Positions 16,654-25,009 of a stretch of DNA of 64,000 nucleotides are shown here, in pieces. The stretch is from Pseudomonadota bacterium. GTDB lineage: Bacteria > Pseudomonadota > Alphaproteobacteria > Rhizobiales > Xanthobacteraceae. Below the pieces are notes generated by a model that was given only the letters and a program-made list of their open reading frames with translations, was not told the DNA's origin and did not search any database. Position numbers and translations under genes: made by a program. Every line of letters begins with the position of its first letter. The first letter of the stretch is position 1. The stretch spans positions 24,704 through 88,703 of the forward strand of contig JAEWJH010000021.1 in assembly GCA_023386635.1 (NCBI GenBank), given 5' to 3'.

Positions 16654-17823
16654 TCACACCGTCAACAGATGAACCGTGGCGAACGCAGAATCGCGGCCGA
16701 GCAATCCGCCCGCCATCTGCGCGAGCCCGACTTTTGCGCCGGCGACCTGAGCCGCGCCGGCGCGGCCGGCGAGTTGTTCGTGAATCTCGAGAATTTGCGC
16801 GACGCCTGTCGCGCCGACCGGATGGCCGCGGCTGGTAAGCCCGCCGCTGACATTCACCGGAATCCGCCCGCCGAGGCTGGTCGCGCCCTGGTCCACCAGC
16901 GCGACGGCGCCGCCGCGCGCACACAGCATCAGGTCCTCGATATCGAAGAGTTCCTGCGGAGCACTCGGATCGTGCACCTCAGCCACCGATACATCGGACG
17001 GCGCGATGCCAGCGGCGTCATACGCCGCCTTCGCGGCGCGATGCGTCGCATTGCCTTCCGCATCGCCGTCCGGCACGCCGGAAACAACGCTCGATGCGGC
17101 AATGACGCTGCCGGAGATTCCATGGCGGCGGGCAAACTCCTCGCTGACAAGGATGACGCAAGCCGCCCCGTCGACCATACCGCCGCACATGGCTCGAGTA
17201 AGCGGCGCGATCACCACCTTGTCGGCGAGCACACCCTCCACTGTCAGCGGCGCACGCTCGGCGGCACGTTCGTTGAGGGCGGCATGAGCACGATTCTTGA
17301 CCGCAACCTTCGCGAAATGCGTCGGCGTCGCCCCGTAGCTCGCCATGTATGTGTTGGCGCGCTCCGCATTGACGTCCATGAACACCGAACGCCCTGCATC
17401 CGGCGGCGGATGATCGGTGGCCGACGCCAGCGCTGCGAATGAGCGCGCTTTGTCACTATGGGTCAGCTTCTCGGAACCGAGCACCAGCACGCAGTCATAT
17501 TGTCCGTAGGCGATGGCGCTCCAGGCGAGATGCACCGCATCGGAGCCGCTGGAGCAGGCATTCTTCACGGTGCGCATCGGCACCCGCGTGAGGCCAGCGG
17601 GCGCGAGTAACACCTGCGCCAGGATCGATTCCTGCCCGGCAAGCGCGCCGCCGAAGGCATTGCCGACAAAGGCAGCTTCGATGTCCTTCGCGGTCAATCC
17701 GACCGCAGCCAGCGCGTCACGGACCACCGGCGCGGCGATTGCCGTCAACGGCTGGTCGACGAAGCGGCCAAAGCGGCCGATCGCACCACCCGCGACAAGA
17801 ACGCGCTGCACCGGACGGCTCAT
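16654..17823 (-). CDS. SCP2-type thiolase
   Basis: A 389-residue thiolase of the lipid-transfer/SCP-x branch. The nucleophilic Cys is in VKNACSSGSDA, the distal motif is GGLTSRGHPVGATG, and the middle motif is VHDPSAP rather than the classical HDCF, which is common in this branch. It would cleave a 3-oxoacyl-CoA thiolytically. The ATG overlaps the stop of the upstream MaoC gene (ATGA), so expression is coupled. A TTG codon immediately before the ATG is a less likely start. Confidence 0.9.
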   Translation of the reverse strand: MSRPVQRVLVAGGAIGRFGRFVDQPLTAIAAPVVRDALAAVGLTAKDIEAAFVGNAFGGALAGQESILAQVLLAPAGLTRVPMRTVKNACSSGSDAVHLAWSAIAYGQYDCVLVLGSEKLTHSDKARSFAALASATDHPPPDAGRSVFMDVNAERANTYMASYGATPTHFAKVAVKNRAHAALNERAAERAPLTVEGVLADKVVIAPLTRAMCGGMVDGAACVILVSEEFARRHGISGSVIAASSVVSGVPDGDAEGNATHRAAKAAYDAAGIAPSDVSVAEVHDPSAPQELFDIEDLMLCARGGAVALVDQGATSLGGRIPVNVSGGLTSRGHPVGATGVAQILEIHEQLAGRAGAAQVAGAKVGLAQMAGGLLGRDSAFATVHLLTV

Positions 17824-18224
17824 CAACCGACCTCCAACTCGGCAACGCCACGCGCGGTTTCCGTGCCGTCGCTCTTGCGGGCGCTGAGCGCGCAGACGAG
17901 CCGCGGCGATGTCGCTGTTACCTCGGCGCGCAAGGTCAAGCTGTCTTCGGGATAGACCGGCGCGGTAAATGTGACATCGAGCACGCGCAACGCGACGGTG
18001 CCCGCCGCATCGGACAGCAAACGCGCGAACTGCGCCGTGGTCATCGGCCCCTGCTGCAGCACGGTCTTGAAACCGGCCTTGGCGGCGAAGGCATCGTCCA
18101 CATGGATCGGATTGGGATCTTCCGTCGCCTGCGAGAACTGCGCGACACGCGCACGCCCCGTGGGCGGCAGCGTCGTCTCGAACAGCACATCACCAGCGGT
18201 ATAGGCGCGCTTGCTCATGGTCAT
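17823..18224 (-). CDS. MaoC-like hot-dog hydratase (C-terminal-type half)
   Basis: A 133-residue single hot-dog protein. EDPNPIHVDDAFA supplies the Asp/His pair of hydratase 2. It lies directly downstream of another hot-dog protein of the N-terminal dehydratase type. Two-domain hydratases carry these as fused halves, so the two genes probably form one heterodimeric (R)-enoyl-CoA hydratase. The start overlaps nothing; its stop overlaps the thiolase ATG. Confidence 0.88.
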   Translation of the reverse strand: MTMSKRAYTAGDVLFETTLPPTGRARVAQFSQATEDPNPIHVDDAFAAKAGFKTVLQQGPMTTAQFARLLSDAAGTVALRVLDVTFTAPVYPEDSLTLRAEVTATSPRLVCALSARKSDGTETARGVAELEVG

Positions 18225-18236
18225 ATCCGCCGTCGG

Positions 18237-18638
18237 TCAGGATTGCTTGACGAGGCGCGTCACCTCGCGCACGGCCAGCCGGTCCGTTCCGGCGAAACGG
18301 TATTCAAACCTCACGTCGGCGAACCAGACCGTACCGCGCTTACCGGTCTTCTCGACCATCTTGTCGACGGTCACTGTAACGTCGAACGCATCGTCGAACG
18401 TGATCGGCGTAAACCATTCATAACGCTGGCCGCCGTGCAGGGCCTTTTCGCGCGGTATGTCCAAATCCTTGAACAGGTTCACGCCCAGCGTCTCGCCGCG
18501 CAGGAAAACGAGATAGGTGGGCGGTGGCGCCGCCGGCTCGGCATCGACACCCAGCGCTGCCATGAATTCACGGGCCCGCGCGCGATCCGGCGTCAGCCGG
18601 TACGGCGGATAGACATGCCCCTGCATCGACATCTTCAT
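18237..18638 (-). CDS. MaoC N-terminal-type hot-dog protein (FAS1-like dehydratase)
   Basis: A 133-residue protein of the MaoC_dehydrat_N group, with YPPYRLTPDRAREF near the N-terminus and GKRGTVWFADVRFEYR near the C-terminus. This half usually lacks the catalytic dyad and partners with the next gene, 12 bases downstream. An upstream GTG at 18677 is in frame, but it coincides with the transcription start predicted from the TATACT box at 18685-18690, so the ATG used here is preferred. First gene of the six-gene oxygenase operon under palindrome copy 3. Confidence 0.8.
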   Translation of the reverse strand: MKMSMQGHVYPPYRLTPDRARAREFMAALGVDAEPAAPPPTYLVFLRGETLGVNLFKDLDIPREKALHGGQRYEWFTPITFDDAFDVTVTVDKMVEKTGKRGTVWFADVRFEYRFAGTDRLAVREVTRLVKQS

Positions 18639-18684
18639 CGGCAAACGGTCCGGTTGACGGCCGTCAGCGACAGCCACGCCCTCA

Positions 18685-18712
18685 AGTATAGGCGCGGCAA
18701 AAGCCGGGTCAA
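18685..18712 (-). promoter_or_regulatory. sigma-70-type promoter of the oxygenase operon
   Basis: On the minus strand, TTGACC (18707-18712), a 16-base spacer and TATACT (18685-18690) make a near-consensus promoter. It reads into the MaoC-thiolase-aldehyde dehydrogenase-oxygenase-reductase operon. The palindrome starts 4 bases upstream of the -35, the same spacing as at 13230-13240. Confidence 0.75.
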
Positions 18713-18716
18713 TGAT

Positions 18717-18736
18717 TTTTTACGTATATGTAAAAT
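18717..18736. promoter_or_regulatory. palindromic operator, copy 3 of 3
   Basis: TTTTTACGTATATGTAAAAT differs from the perfect copy at 13240 by two positions. It is adjacent to the oxygenase-operon promoter. Confidence 0.77.
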
Positions 18737-18842
18737 ACAGCTCTAGTCATGCGAAGAGTTGACCTCCCGATGCCGGACCCACGGACGGCCAGACAATTTT
18801 CGCAAGCCCTTAGAAGACCGGCGGGCGAATCACATGCAGAAC

Positions 18843-18950
18843 TTATTGCTTCGCAAATCCGATCTCGTCGATGACCCGGCGGTACTTCGCGTCTGCCTCT
18901 TTCAACAGCTTTGAATAGTAGCCTGGCGACTGATCGGGAATCATGTCGTG
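18843..18950 (-). pseudogene. C-terminal fragment of a solute-binding protein gene
   Basis: The minus strand encodes about 35 residues ending in a stop, including IPDQSPGYYSKLLKEADAKY and VIDEIGFAKQ. These resemble the last helices of Bug/TctC-type periplasmic binding proteins, where an (S/T)P-x-(E/Y)-F/Y helix is followed by a Lys-rich helix ending in G. There is no start and no upstream part: homology breaks at about 18950, where the methyltransferase-like sequence of the plus strand begins. Family assignment is from pattern only. Confidence 0.5.
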
Positions 18951-20743
18951 CCGCTCAAATCAAAAGCGGCGATCGCGTGCTTGATGTCGGCACCGGTTCG
19001 GGATATGCGGCGGCAGTCGTCAGCCGAATGGCTGCTCATGTCTTCAGCATCGAGCGTCACCGCGAACTTGCCGACAGCGCCCGTCGTGCCCTCCAGAAAC
19101 TTGGCTATGACAATGTTGAAATACGTCACGGTGACGGCACGCTCGGCTGGGCAGAACACGCACCCTACGACGCGATTTTAGTTGCTGCGGGCGGGCCGGA
19201 AATCCCCGACACACTGCGAAATCAACTTAAGATCGGCGGCCGACTGATCATTCCGATTGGCGAATACGAGAGCCATCAAAAACTCGTCAAAGTCACCCGG
19301 GACGCCGAGCATAGTTTTCACGAGGAAGAACTCGAGTCGGTCACTTTTGTACCGTTGATCGGTTCCGGTGGATGGTCCGAAACCGGTCACGATGCAACGC
19401 CGACTTTCGCGAAAACATGGCCGCCCAAGCTACCCTCACTCGCCCGTTCGGCAGCGCACGTCCTGCGAAGTGCGGCGCGTCCGCTGCCCGATATCGACGA
19501 TGCTCACTTCGGCGCAATGTTCGATACTTTCGCCGAAGCGCGGGTGATACTGCTTGGTGAGGCCACTCACGGCACGTCGGAGTTCTACCGGGCCCGTGCG
19601 CAAATCACACGACGATTAATAGAGCACCACGGATTCAATATCGTCGCGGTCGAGGCCGATTGGCCGGATGCTGCACAGATCGATCGCTATGTGCGCCATA
19701 AATCGATCCATGTCGGCAGCAGCGAGGCCTTTCGACGCTTTCCGCAATGGATGTGGCGCAACGTCGAAGTCGCTAACTTCGTTGATTGGCTTCGCGTCCA
19801 CAACGGCGCGAGCCCTCCGGACACACAGACCGGCTTCTTCGGCCTTGATATCTATAACATGACAGCCTCGATCGGCGCCGTGATCGCGTATCTCGACCGC
19901 GTCGATCCGAAGGCGGCGCGGAGCGCTCGCGAACGTTACGGATGCCTGACACCCTGGCAACGCGACCCTGCGACATACGGACGGGCGGCGCTGACCACGG
20001 GTTACGCGAAATGCGAGGCTGCGGTTCTTCTCGTCTTGCGCGATCTGCTTGACAAGCAGCTGAAATACGAACTCGAAGATCGCGATAGCTTCCTCGACGC
20101 GACACAGAATGCGCGCTTGGTCGCGTCAGCGGAACGCTACTATCGAGAGATGTATTACGCGACGGCGGAATCTTGGAATCTTCGTGACCGGCACATGTTT
20201 GACACGTTGCGCCATCTGATGGATTGGCGGGGGCGCAACGCAAAGGCGGTGGTTTGGGCTCATAATTCGCATGTCGGGAACGCAGCCGCGACCGATATGG
20301 GCCGCACGCGTGAAGAAACAAACATCGGCCAAATGTGTCGCGAGCATTTCGGCAGTGACGCGATGCTGATCGGGTTCGGCACTCACCATGGCACAGTGGC
20401 CGCTGCGGATGACTGGGATGGGCCGATGATGATCAAGACCGTTAAGCCATCTCACCCCGAGAGTTTCGAGCGGCTATGCCACAATACCGGCTTAGAACGC
20501 TTCGTTGTGGATTTGCGCAAAGGTCACCACGAAGCGCTACGCGCCATCCTCATGCAGGATCACCTGGAACGCGCAATCGGCGTCGTTTATCGGCCCGAGA
20601 CCGAGCTCGCGAGCCATTATTTCGAAGCGCATCTACCCGAGCAATTCGACGGTTATGTTTGGTTCGATGAAACGCATGCTGTTACGCCACTGCCGACGGA
20701 TATCGCTCGCGGCGGAGCGGAGACCTATCCCTTTGGCCTATGA
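18911..20743 (+). CDS. 5'-truncated protein-isoaspartate methyltransferase/erythromycin esterase fusion
   Basis: A two-domain protein. Residues ~17-165 match the SAM-binding core of protein-L-isoaspartate O-methyltransferase (SGDRVLDVGTGSGYAAAV, then DAILVAAGGPEIP, then GGRLIIPIG). From ~190 on it is an erythromycin-esterase-type domain with GEATHGTSEFY, EADWPDA, WAHNSHVGNAA and FGTHHGTV. The methyltransferase lacks its normal first ~70 residues; the only available start is a TTG (or later internal codons) lying inside the antisense binding-protein remnant, and there is no ribosome site. Probably a deletion product that is not translated or is partly functional at best. The esterase half looks intact. 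Biochemical roles of such fused esterases are not established. Confidence 0.72.
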   Translation: MNSSLATDRESCRAAQIKSGDRVLDVGTGSGYAAAVVSRMAAHVFSIERHRELADSARRALQKLGYDNVEIRHGDGTLGWAEHAPYDAILVAAGGPEIPDTLRNQLKIGGRLIIPIGEYESHQKLVKVTRDAEHSFHEEELESVTFVPLIGSGGWSETGHDATPTFAKTWPPKLPSLARSAAHVLRSAARPLPDIDDAHFGAMFDTFAEARVILLGEATHGTSEFYRARAQITRRLIEHHGFNIVAVEADWPDAAQIDRYVRHKSIHVGSSEAFRRFPQWMWRNVEVANFVDWLRVHNGASPPDTQTGFFGLDIYNMTASIGAVIAYLDRVDPKAARSARERYGCLTPWQRDPATYGRAALTTGYAKCEAAVLLVLRDLLDKQLKYELEDRDSFLDATQNARLVASAERYYREMYYATAESWNLRDRHMFDTLRHLMDWRGRNAKAVVWAHNSHVGNAAATDMGRTREETNIGQMCREHFGSDAMLIGFGTHHGTVAAADDWDGPMMIKTVKPSHPESFERLCHNTGLERFVVDLRKGHHEALRAILMQDHLERAIGVVYRPETELASHYFEAHLPEQFDGYVWFDETHAVTPLPTDIARGGAETYPFGL

Positions 20744-20907
20744 TAGACGATCGGAATCGGTTTGAGCTATGTGCAACGGCTTCACGATGCCGGTTTTCCT
20801 ATCTCCCCTCAACGGATTTGTGATTCCAAGCCGGGAACTTGAAAGCGACACTGCGCCTGCGGACCTGCGAACCTGCGAACAGCAACTGCTATCTCGTTTT
20901 TATCCGC

Positions 20908-21480
20908 CTAAGCATCACGCAGCAAAACATCGCACAACGTATCCGCGATCCGCTCGATATCCCGCAGATCGTTCAACCTGCGATTAATCACGAATCCGTC
21001 GTAAGCCATCAGGAACAGGTTCGACAAAGCCGCATGGGCTTCACCACTGGTTTTCCCGGGCAGGGCCGCAGATAGCATCATCATCAACCGCTCTTCCGCC
21101 CACTGGAGAAGCGGCGCTGGCTTCTTCTGTTTGGGATCGGCGGACGCCAGAGCCTCGATCAGGCTGTTGGCCAAACCGATATTTTCCATCGGGATATCGC
21201 GCCAGACCCCGAGCAAGATTGCCCGCAACTTATCACGCGGCGTTCTGAGCTTGGCGACGCGCTGCTCCAGCCGGGTGAAGGATTCCTTGTACCAGGGCTC
21301 TTCGACCGCATAGAGCAGATGCAGTTTCGACGGGAAGTACGAATAGAGGCTGCTGACGCCGACACCGGCGAGATCGGCGATCTCCTGCAAAGTCGTGTCG
21401 TGATAGCCTTTCTGCGAAAACAAGTCGTGGGCGCTGTCGAGGATCGCCTGCTGGACGAATTTCTTTTTGACCTGAACCAC
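20908..21480 (-). CDS. TetR-family transcriptional regulator
   Basis: A 190-residue TetR protein. The N-terminal HTH has QEIADLAGVGVSSLYSYF after the ILDSAHDLFSQKGY helix. The start is GTG, 15 bases after the stop of the dioxygenase beta gene, so it is the last gene of the minus-strand unit VOC-dehydratase-dioxygenase. It likely controls that unit and perhaps the divergent TRAP/Mo-hydroxylase operon; the repeated 16-mers at 24994 and 25274 are its candidate sites. Confidence 0.9.
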   Translation of the reverse strand: MVQVKKKFVQQAILDSAHDLFSQKGYHDTTLQEIADLAGVGVSSLYSYFPSKLHLLYAVEEPWYKESFTRLEQRVAKLRTPRDKLRAILLGVWRDIPMENIGLANSLIEALASADPKQKKPAPLLQWAEERLMMMLSAALPGKTSGEAHAALSNLFLMAYDGFVINRRLNDLRDIERIADTLCDVLLRDA

Positions 21481-21495
21481 GGAAGAACCGGACTG

Positions 21496-21975
21496 TTAGA
21501 GCGGGATCGCCATCGGGACGTGCGTTCCGTCGCAATTCAACAGATCGACCCGCTTCAGCCTGATGCGGAACGAATCATCAACAGCAGCAAGATGATAGGT
21601 GTGACGGCCGGAGTAAATCCTCTGTTTGTCGGCCTGATGCTCGATGCACACGAATGCGGCCTCGACGGTGTAGTCGCCCCCCTCCTCGCGCTGCGACTCG
21701 ATATTGCTGACCAGATGGGTCGTACGCGGCATCGGCGTCAGCACGAGCGCACGCTCCTCCAGTAGCCGCTGCACACGGATCGACAGGATGCCGTGGTCCT
21801 CATAAACGATCGAGGCGACGTTGAGTTGGTCGGTCTGACCCGGCTGGCTCGGCATCCAGTAGATGCCCTGCGGCTCGTAAAGCTTGAGCCAGCCCTCGAA
21901 GTCGCCGGCGTCGAGCAGCTTGGCCTCGTCGTGCAGGAACGATTCGATCCGGCGCTGAGTCTGATAGTCGAGCAT
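21496..21975 (-). CDS. aromatic ring-hydroxylating dioxygenase beta subunit
   Basis: A 159-residue SnoaL/NTF2-fold beta subunit of a Rieske non-heme iron oxygenase. FLHDEAKLLDAGDFEGWL at the start and YSGRHTYHL with RIRLKRVDLLNCD at the end are family-typical. It has a structural role in an alpha3beta3 oxygenase. The ATG overlaps the alpha-subunit stop (ATGA). The longer upstream-open frame is an overlap artefact. Confidence 0.92.
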   Translation of the reverse strand: MLDYQTQRRIESFLHDEAKLLDAGDFEGWLKLYEPQGIYWMPSQPGQTDQLNVASIVYEDHGILSIRVQRLLEERALVLTPMPRTTHLVSNIESQREEGGDYTVEAAFVCIEHQADKQRIYSGRHTYHLAAVDDSFRIRLKRVDLLNCDGTHVPMAIPL

Positions 21976-23312
21976 CACGCCGCCTCGGCCGTGAGATAAT
22001 TGACCCACGCCTGGAACTGCACGCGCATCGGCATTTCGCTGGCGATGCCGGAGACGGCGCCGGCCGTTTCGGCCCGGTCGTCGCCGAGGCCGCGCGAGAA
22101 ATCGACCCACGGGCCGTCATCGCGCTCGAGCCCCTGCTGGCATCGCTCCAGCATCTCGACGTCGTCGGACAAAATCATCGACGCCGGTGAGCCGAGCGTG
22201 GTGAGGAAGCGGATCGACCGATGAAACATCTCATCGGGCGCACCCTTCAGCCGGAAGCAGAAGATGCGGACCAGCGAGCGATCGACGGCGAGCGGCGTCA
22301 CCACGCGCATCTGCTGATACTGCGCGTTGATGATCAGATTGGGGTAGATGATGTTGTTGAACCGGTTCATGGCGAGAACCTGGCTGGCTTTGTCCTCGCC
22401 GAGCCGTGCCGTCAACGCCGCGCGATAGCGCGCGATTACCGGATCGGCCTGCTGGTTCGACAGCACGCCCGTGTTGTAGAAATTCGTCATATAGGTGTGG
22501 CCGGCGGCGAGACCGTTGAGCTGGATACCCTCCCACTCCTCGTAGCCGAACCCGTTGGCCATCAGCATTTCGCGGGTCTGATCCTGATCGAGGATCGAGG
22601 CATTGGCCGGCGCGCGGCGCGCGGGCATGACCGACGAAGAGTGCACAAAGCTCGGGTGGAAAATGTCGTTGGCATTCTCCATGTGCAGCTTCCAGTTGCC
22701 GCGATACTCCAGGGAGAAGCTGGAATCCGCCATCTCGATCTCACCATCCGGCGCACGGTCGACGAGATTGTCGATCACGTCGGTCATCTCACCGAGATGC
22801 TCCGTTAGCGGCTCCGGATTGGGGTTGAGCGTCGCAAACACGAAGCCGCGATAAACGGCGATCTGCTCAAACCGCTGCATCTGGTTGAGCGGATCGTTGA
22901 GATCGAATTCGGCTGGGTAGCTCTTGCGATGCGGCACCGACGACAACGAGCCGTCCGGGCGAAACACCCAGGCATGATATGGGCAACTGAACAGCCGGCT
23001 GGTGCCGCGCTCCGACATGCACAGGCGCGCGCCGCGGTGCGGGCAGCGGTTGCGCAGCACATTGATGCGGCCGTCGTCGCTACGGGTGACAAGCACTTCG
23101 TGGTCGGCAAGGCGTGTGCGCACAAAGTCGCCTGTTTTCTTGAGCTGGCTTTCATGCGCGACGTAGATCCAGAGCCGGCTGAAAATCCGCTCCATTTCCA
23201 AGTCGAACACGGCCTTATCGGCATAAGCGCGACGATGCACGCGGTTCGGCTGTACCAGGCCGCGAATCTCCTCCGCCGTGGGGGCTGCCGCTTCTTGCTT
23301 GCCGTTCTTCAT
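21975..23312 (-). CDS. aromatic ring-hydroxylating dioxygenase alpha subunit (Rieske)
   Basis: A 445-residue catalytic subunit. The Rieske [2Fe-2S] ligands are in RCPHRGARLC (Cys, His) and FSCPYHAW (Cys, His), residues ~88-115. The mononuclear iron site has the bridging Asp in ENANDIFHPSFVHSS and its two His ligands. It would insert O2 into an aromatic ring or demethylate a substrate, using electrons from a ferredoxin/reductase not encoded here. Gene order is alpha then beta, followed by TetR. The substrate is unknown; the nearby VOC and dehydratase genes give no firm clue. Confidence 0.93.
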   Translation of the reverse strand: MKNGKQEAAAPTAEEIRGLVQPNRVHRRAYADKAVFDLEMERIFSRLWIYVAHESQLKKTGDFVRTRLADHEVLVTRSDDGRINVLRNRCPHRGARLCMSERGTSRLFSCPYHAWVFRPDGSLSSVPHRKSYPAEFDLNDPLNQMQRFEQIAVYRGFVFATLNPNPEPLTEHLGEMTDVIDNLVDRAPDGEIEMADSSFSLEYRGNWKLHMENANDIFHPSFVHSSSVMPARRAPANASILDQDQTREMLMANGFGYEEWEGIQLNGLAAGHTYMTNFYNTGVLSNQQADPVIARYRAALTARLGEDKASQVLAMNRFNNIIYPNLIINAQYQQMRVVTPLAVDRSLVRIFCFRLKGAPDEMFHRSIRFLTTLGSPASMILSDDVEMLERCQQGLERDDGPWVDFSRGLGDDRAETAGAVSGIASEMPMRVQFQAWVNYLTAEAA

Positions 23313-23352
23313 GGTCGCCTCACTTCCACGCCGGATCGCGTGCTTTCGTCCA

Positions 23353-24516
23353 TCAGTTCAGGAGTTCGCCGAAAATGTCCGCATAGGCCGGACAGGTCTC
23401 AAAGCCGGTACCGGGCGTATCAGGCAACGTCGCCACGCCGTCCTGCAGCGGCAGAGCCGCCGTGATACGGCCGAACAGGCTGGTGTCGTCCATCGCCACT
23501 TCGGCGAGGCCGAGACCGAGACCGGCGACGCCATGCGCCGCGAACAGATGCCCCGCATGCGGCGCACAGCGTGCACGCTCCCAGCCGAACGCGCGCATCT
23601 CGTCGAGGATGCGGCGATATTCGACGATGCCGTAACTCAGTGAGATGTCGAATTGCAACAGATCGCGATCGGGGCGCAACCCGCCGTAGCGCAGCAGATT
23701 GCGGGCATCGTCGCGCGAGAACAGGTTCTCGCCGGTCGCCAGCGGCAGTGGCGACAGCGCCGCGACCTCGCGATGCAGATCGAAATCGAGCGGATGGACC
23801 GGCTCCTCGATCCAGGCCAAGGGCCGGTCTTTGAGCGCGTCGAGATAATCTACCGTCCGGTCACGGCTGAACATCCCATTGCCGTCGACGGCGAGCGTCA
23901 TTCCCGGTGACAGCAGGGCGAGGACGGCATCGATGCGCGCCATGTCGTCCTTGAGCGCGGCCCCGCCGATCTTGATCTTGAAGCGGCAATGCCCCTTGCC
24001 GATCGCCCGCCGGATATCTTCGCACAAAGCCGGGACATCGTCGGCGTCGCGATAATGTCCGCCGCTGGCATAAACCGCGATTCGGCCGAATGCCGGCGGC
24101 GCGCTGCCTTCGCGGGCGAGCGTGCGCCACAGCGGCTCGTCACGATGTTTCGCCGCCAGATCCCACAACGCGGCGTCGATCAAGCCGACGGCGCCGCAAC
24201 GCTCGCCGTGGCCGCCCGCCTTCTCGTCGGCCATGACGACATCCCAGACACGGAGGGGATCGATGCCGTCATGGCCGTCGTCGTAGCGCGCCGGATCAGC
24301 CGCCAGGAGTCGCGGGATGAAACGCTCTCGCAGCAGACCGCCATGGGCGTAGCGCCCGATCGAATCGAAAGCGAGGCCGGTCAGTGGCCGACCCCGGCGC
24401 ATACTGTCTGTCTCGATAGAGAGCGCACTCGCCGTCATCGCGCCGAACCCGATGCTGGCATTGCGGGTCGCGGTCGCAAGCTGCACCGTGCGCTCCCTCA
24501 CGGCGGTGATACGCAT
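23353..24516 (-). CDS. enolase-superfamily (mandelate racemase/D-tartrate dehydratase-like) enzyme
   Basis: A 387-residue enolase-superfamily enzyme. Acid/base Lys in FKIKIGG (~residue 195), metal ligands in VDGNG, IEEPVHP and ATGENLFS, and a His in APHAGHLFAAH. The KxK and terminal His arrangement and GLGLGLAEV resemble D-tartrate dehydratase (TarD), so dehydration of a sugar acid or hydroxy-diacid is likely. It is 40 bases upstream of the dioxygenase alpha gene and 9 bases downstream of the VOC gene, in one operon. TarD identity is a family-level guess. Confidence 0.85.
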   Translation of the reverse strand: MRITAVRERTVQLATATRNASIGFGAMTASALSIETDSMRRGRPLTGLAFDSIGRYAHGGLLRERFIPRLLAADPARYDDGHDGIDPLRVWDVVMADEKAGGHGERCGAVGLIDAALWDLAAKHRDEPLWRTLAREGSAPPAFGRIAVYASGGHYRDADDVPALCEDIRRAIGKGHCRFKIKIGGAALKDDMARIDAVLALLSPGMTLAVDGNGMFSRDRTVDYLDALKDRPLAWIEEPVHPLDFDLHREVAALSPLPLATGENLFSRDDARNLLRYGGLRPDRDLLQFDISLSYGIVEYRRILDEMRAFGWERARCAPHAGHLFAAHGVAGLGLGLAEVAMDDTSLFGRITAALPLQDGVATLPDTPGTGFETCPAYADIFGELLN

Positions 24517-24525
24517 CGTCCGACT

Positions 24526-24924
24526 TTATCCTTTTTGCGACTGGCGCCAGTCGTGCGGCGAGACGTCGAACACGACGCCGTTCACGTCCTTGAACTTCTT
24601 TTCCGCATCGACGCCGGGATAACTCGGCAGTTGCATGAAGAACTCACCGCCGTTCTGCTTGATCTTCTCGGCGGTTTTCTCCTCGTCTTCGACAACGAAG
24701 CCGATGTGATGCAGGCCGGCCCAGTCCGGACCACCCTTGCCGCCCTTTGTGCCTTCGGGAAAGTGCAGGAGCGTCAGATTGACGATGCCGTCGGACAGCG
24801 ACACTGCATTGCCGATTGGGCTGTCGACCGCACCAACACGTTGAAGCTCGAACACGTTCTCATAGAAGGCCGCGGCCTTTTCGAGATCGGGTACCTGGAT
24901 GGCAATGTGCCTGATCTTGCCCAT
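24526..24924 (-). CDS. VOC (glyoxalase/extradiol-type) family protein
   Basis: A 132-residue single vicinal-oxygen-chelate protein with two beta-alpha-beta-beta-beta repeats. HIAIQVPDLEKAAAFYENVF opens the first, and LHHIGFVVEDEEKTAEKI the second. Metal-ligand candidates are His6 and the His pair of LHHIG, with a Glu or Asp late in the chain. This could be an isomerase/lyase or a metal-chelating binding protein. First gene of the minus-strand unit. Confidence 0.87.
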   Translation of the reverse strand: MGKIRHIAIQVPDLEKAAAFYENVFELQRVGAVDSPIGNAVSLSDGIVNLTLLHFPEGTKGGKGGPDWAGLHHIGFVVEDEEKTAEKIKQNGGEFFMQLPSYPGVDAEKKFKDVNGVVFDVSPHDWRQSQKG

Positions 24925-24993
24925 GACAGTCTCCGTTATGGCTGGCGACCAGCCGAATACTGGAATAGCAAACCGCTAGATAACGCTGATGAC

Positions 24994-25009
24994 AGTATCT
25001 CGACGATAT
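24994..25009. promoter_or_regulatory. operator-like repeat, copy A
   Basis: AGTATCTCGACGATAT contains the inverted repeat TATC-N5-GATA. It matches 14 of 16 bases with copy B at 25274-25289. It lies in the leader of the VOC/dehydratase/dioxygenase unit. Confidence 0.5.

Noticed and set aside
14546..16672. 708-codon plus-strand open frame opposite the oxygenase and aldehyde dehydrogenase genes
   Set aside because: Typical long antisense frame in GC-rich coding DNA; no family motif, and the minus-strand genes are unmistakable.
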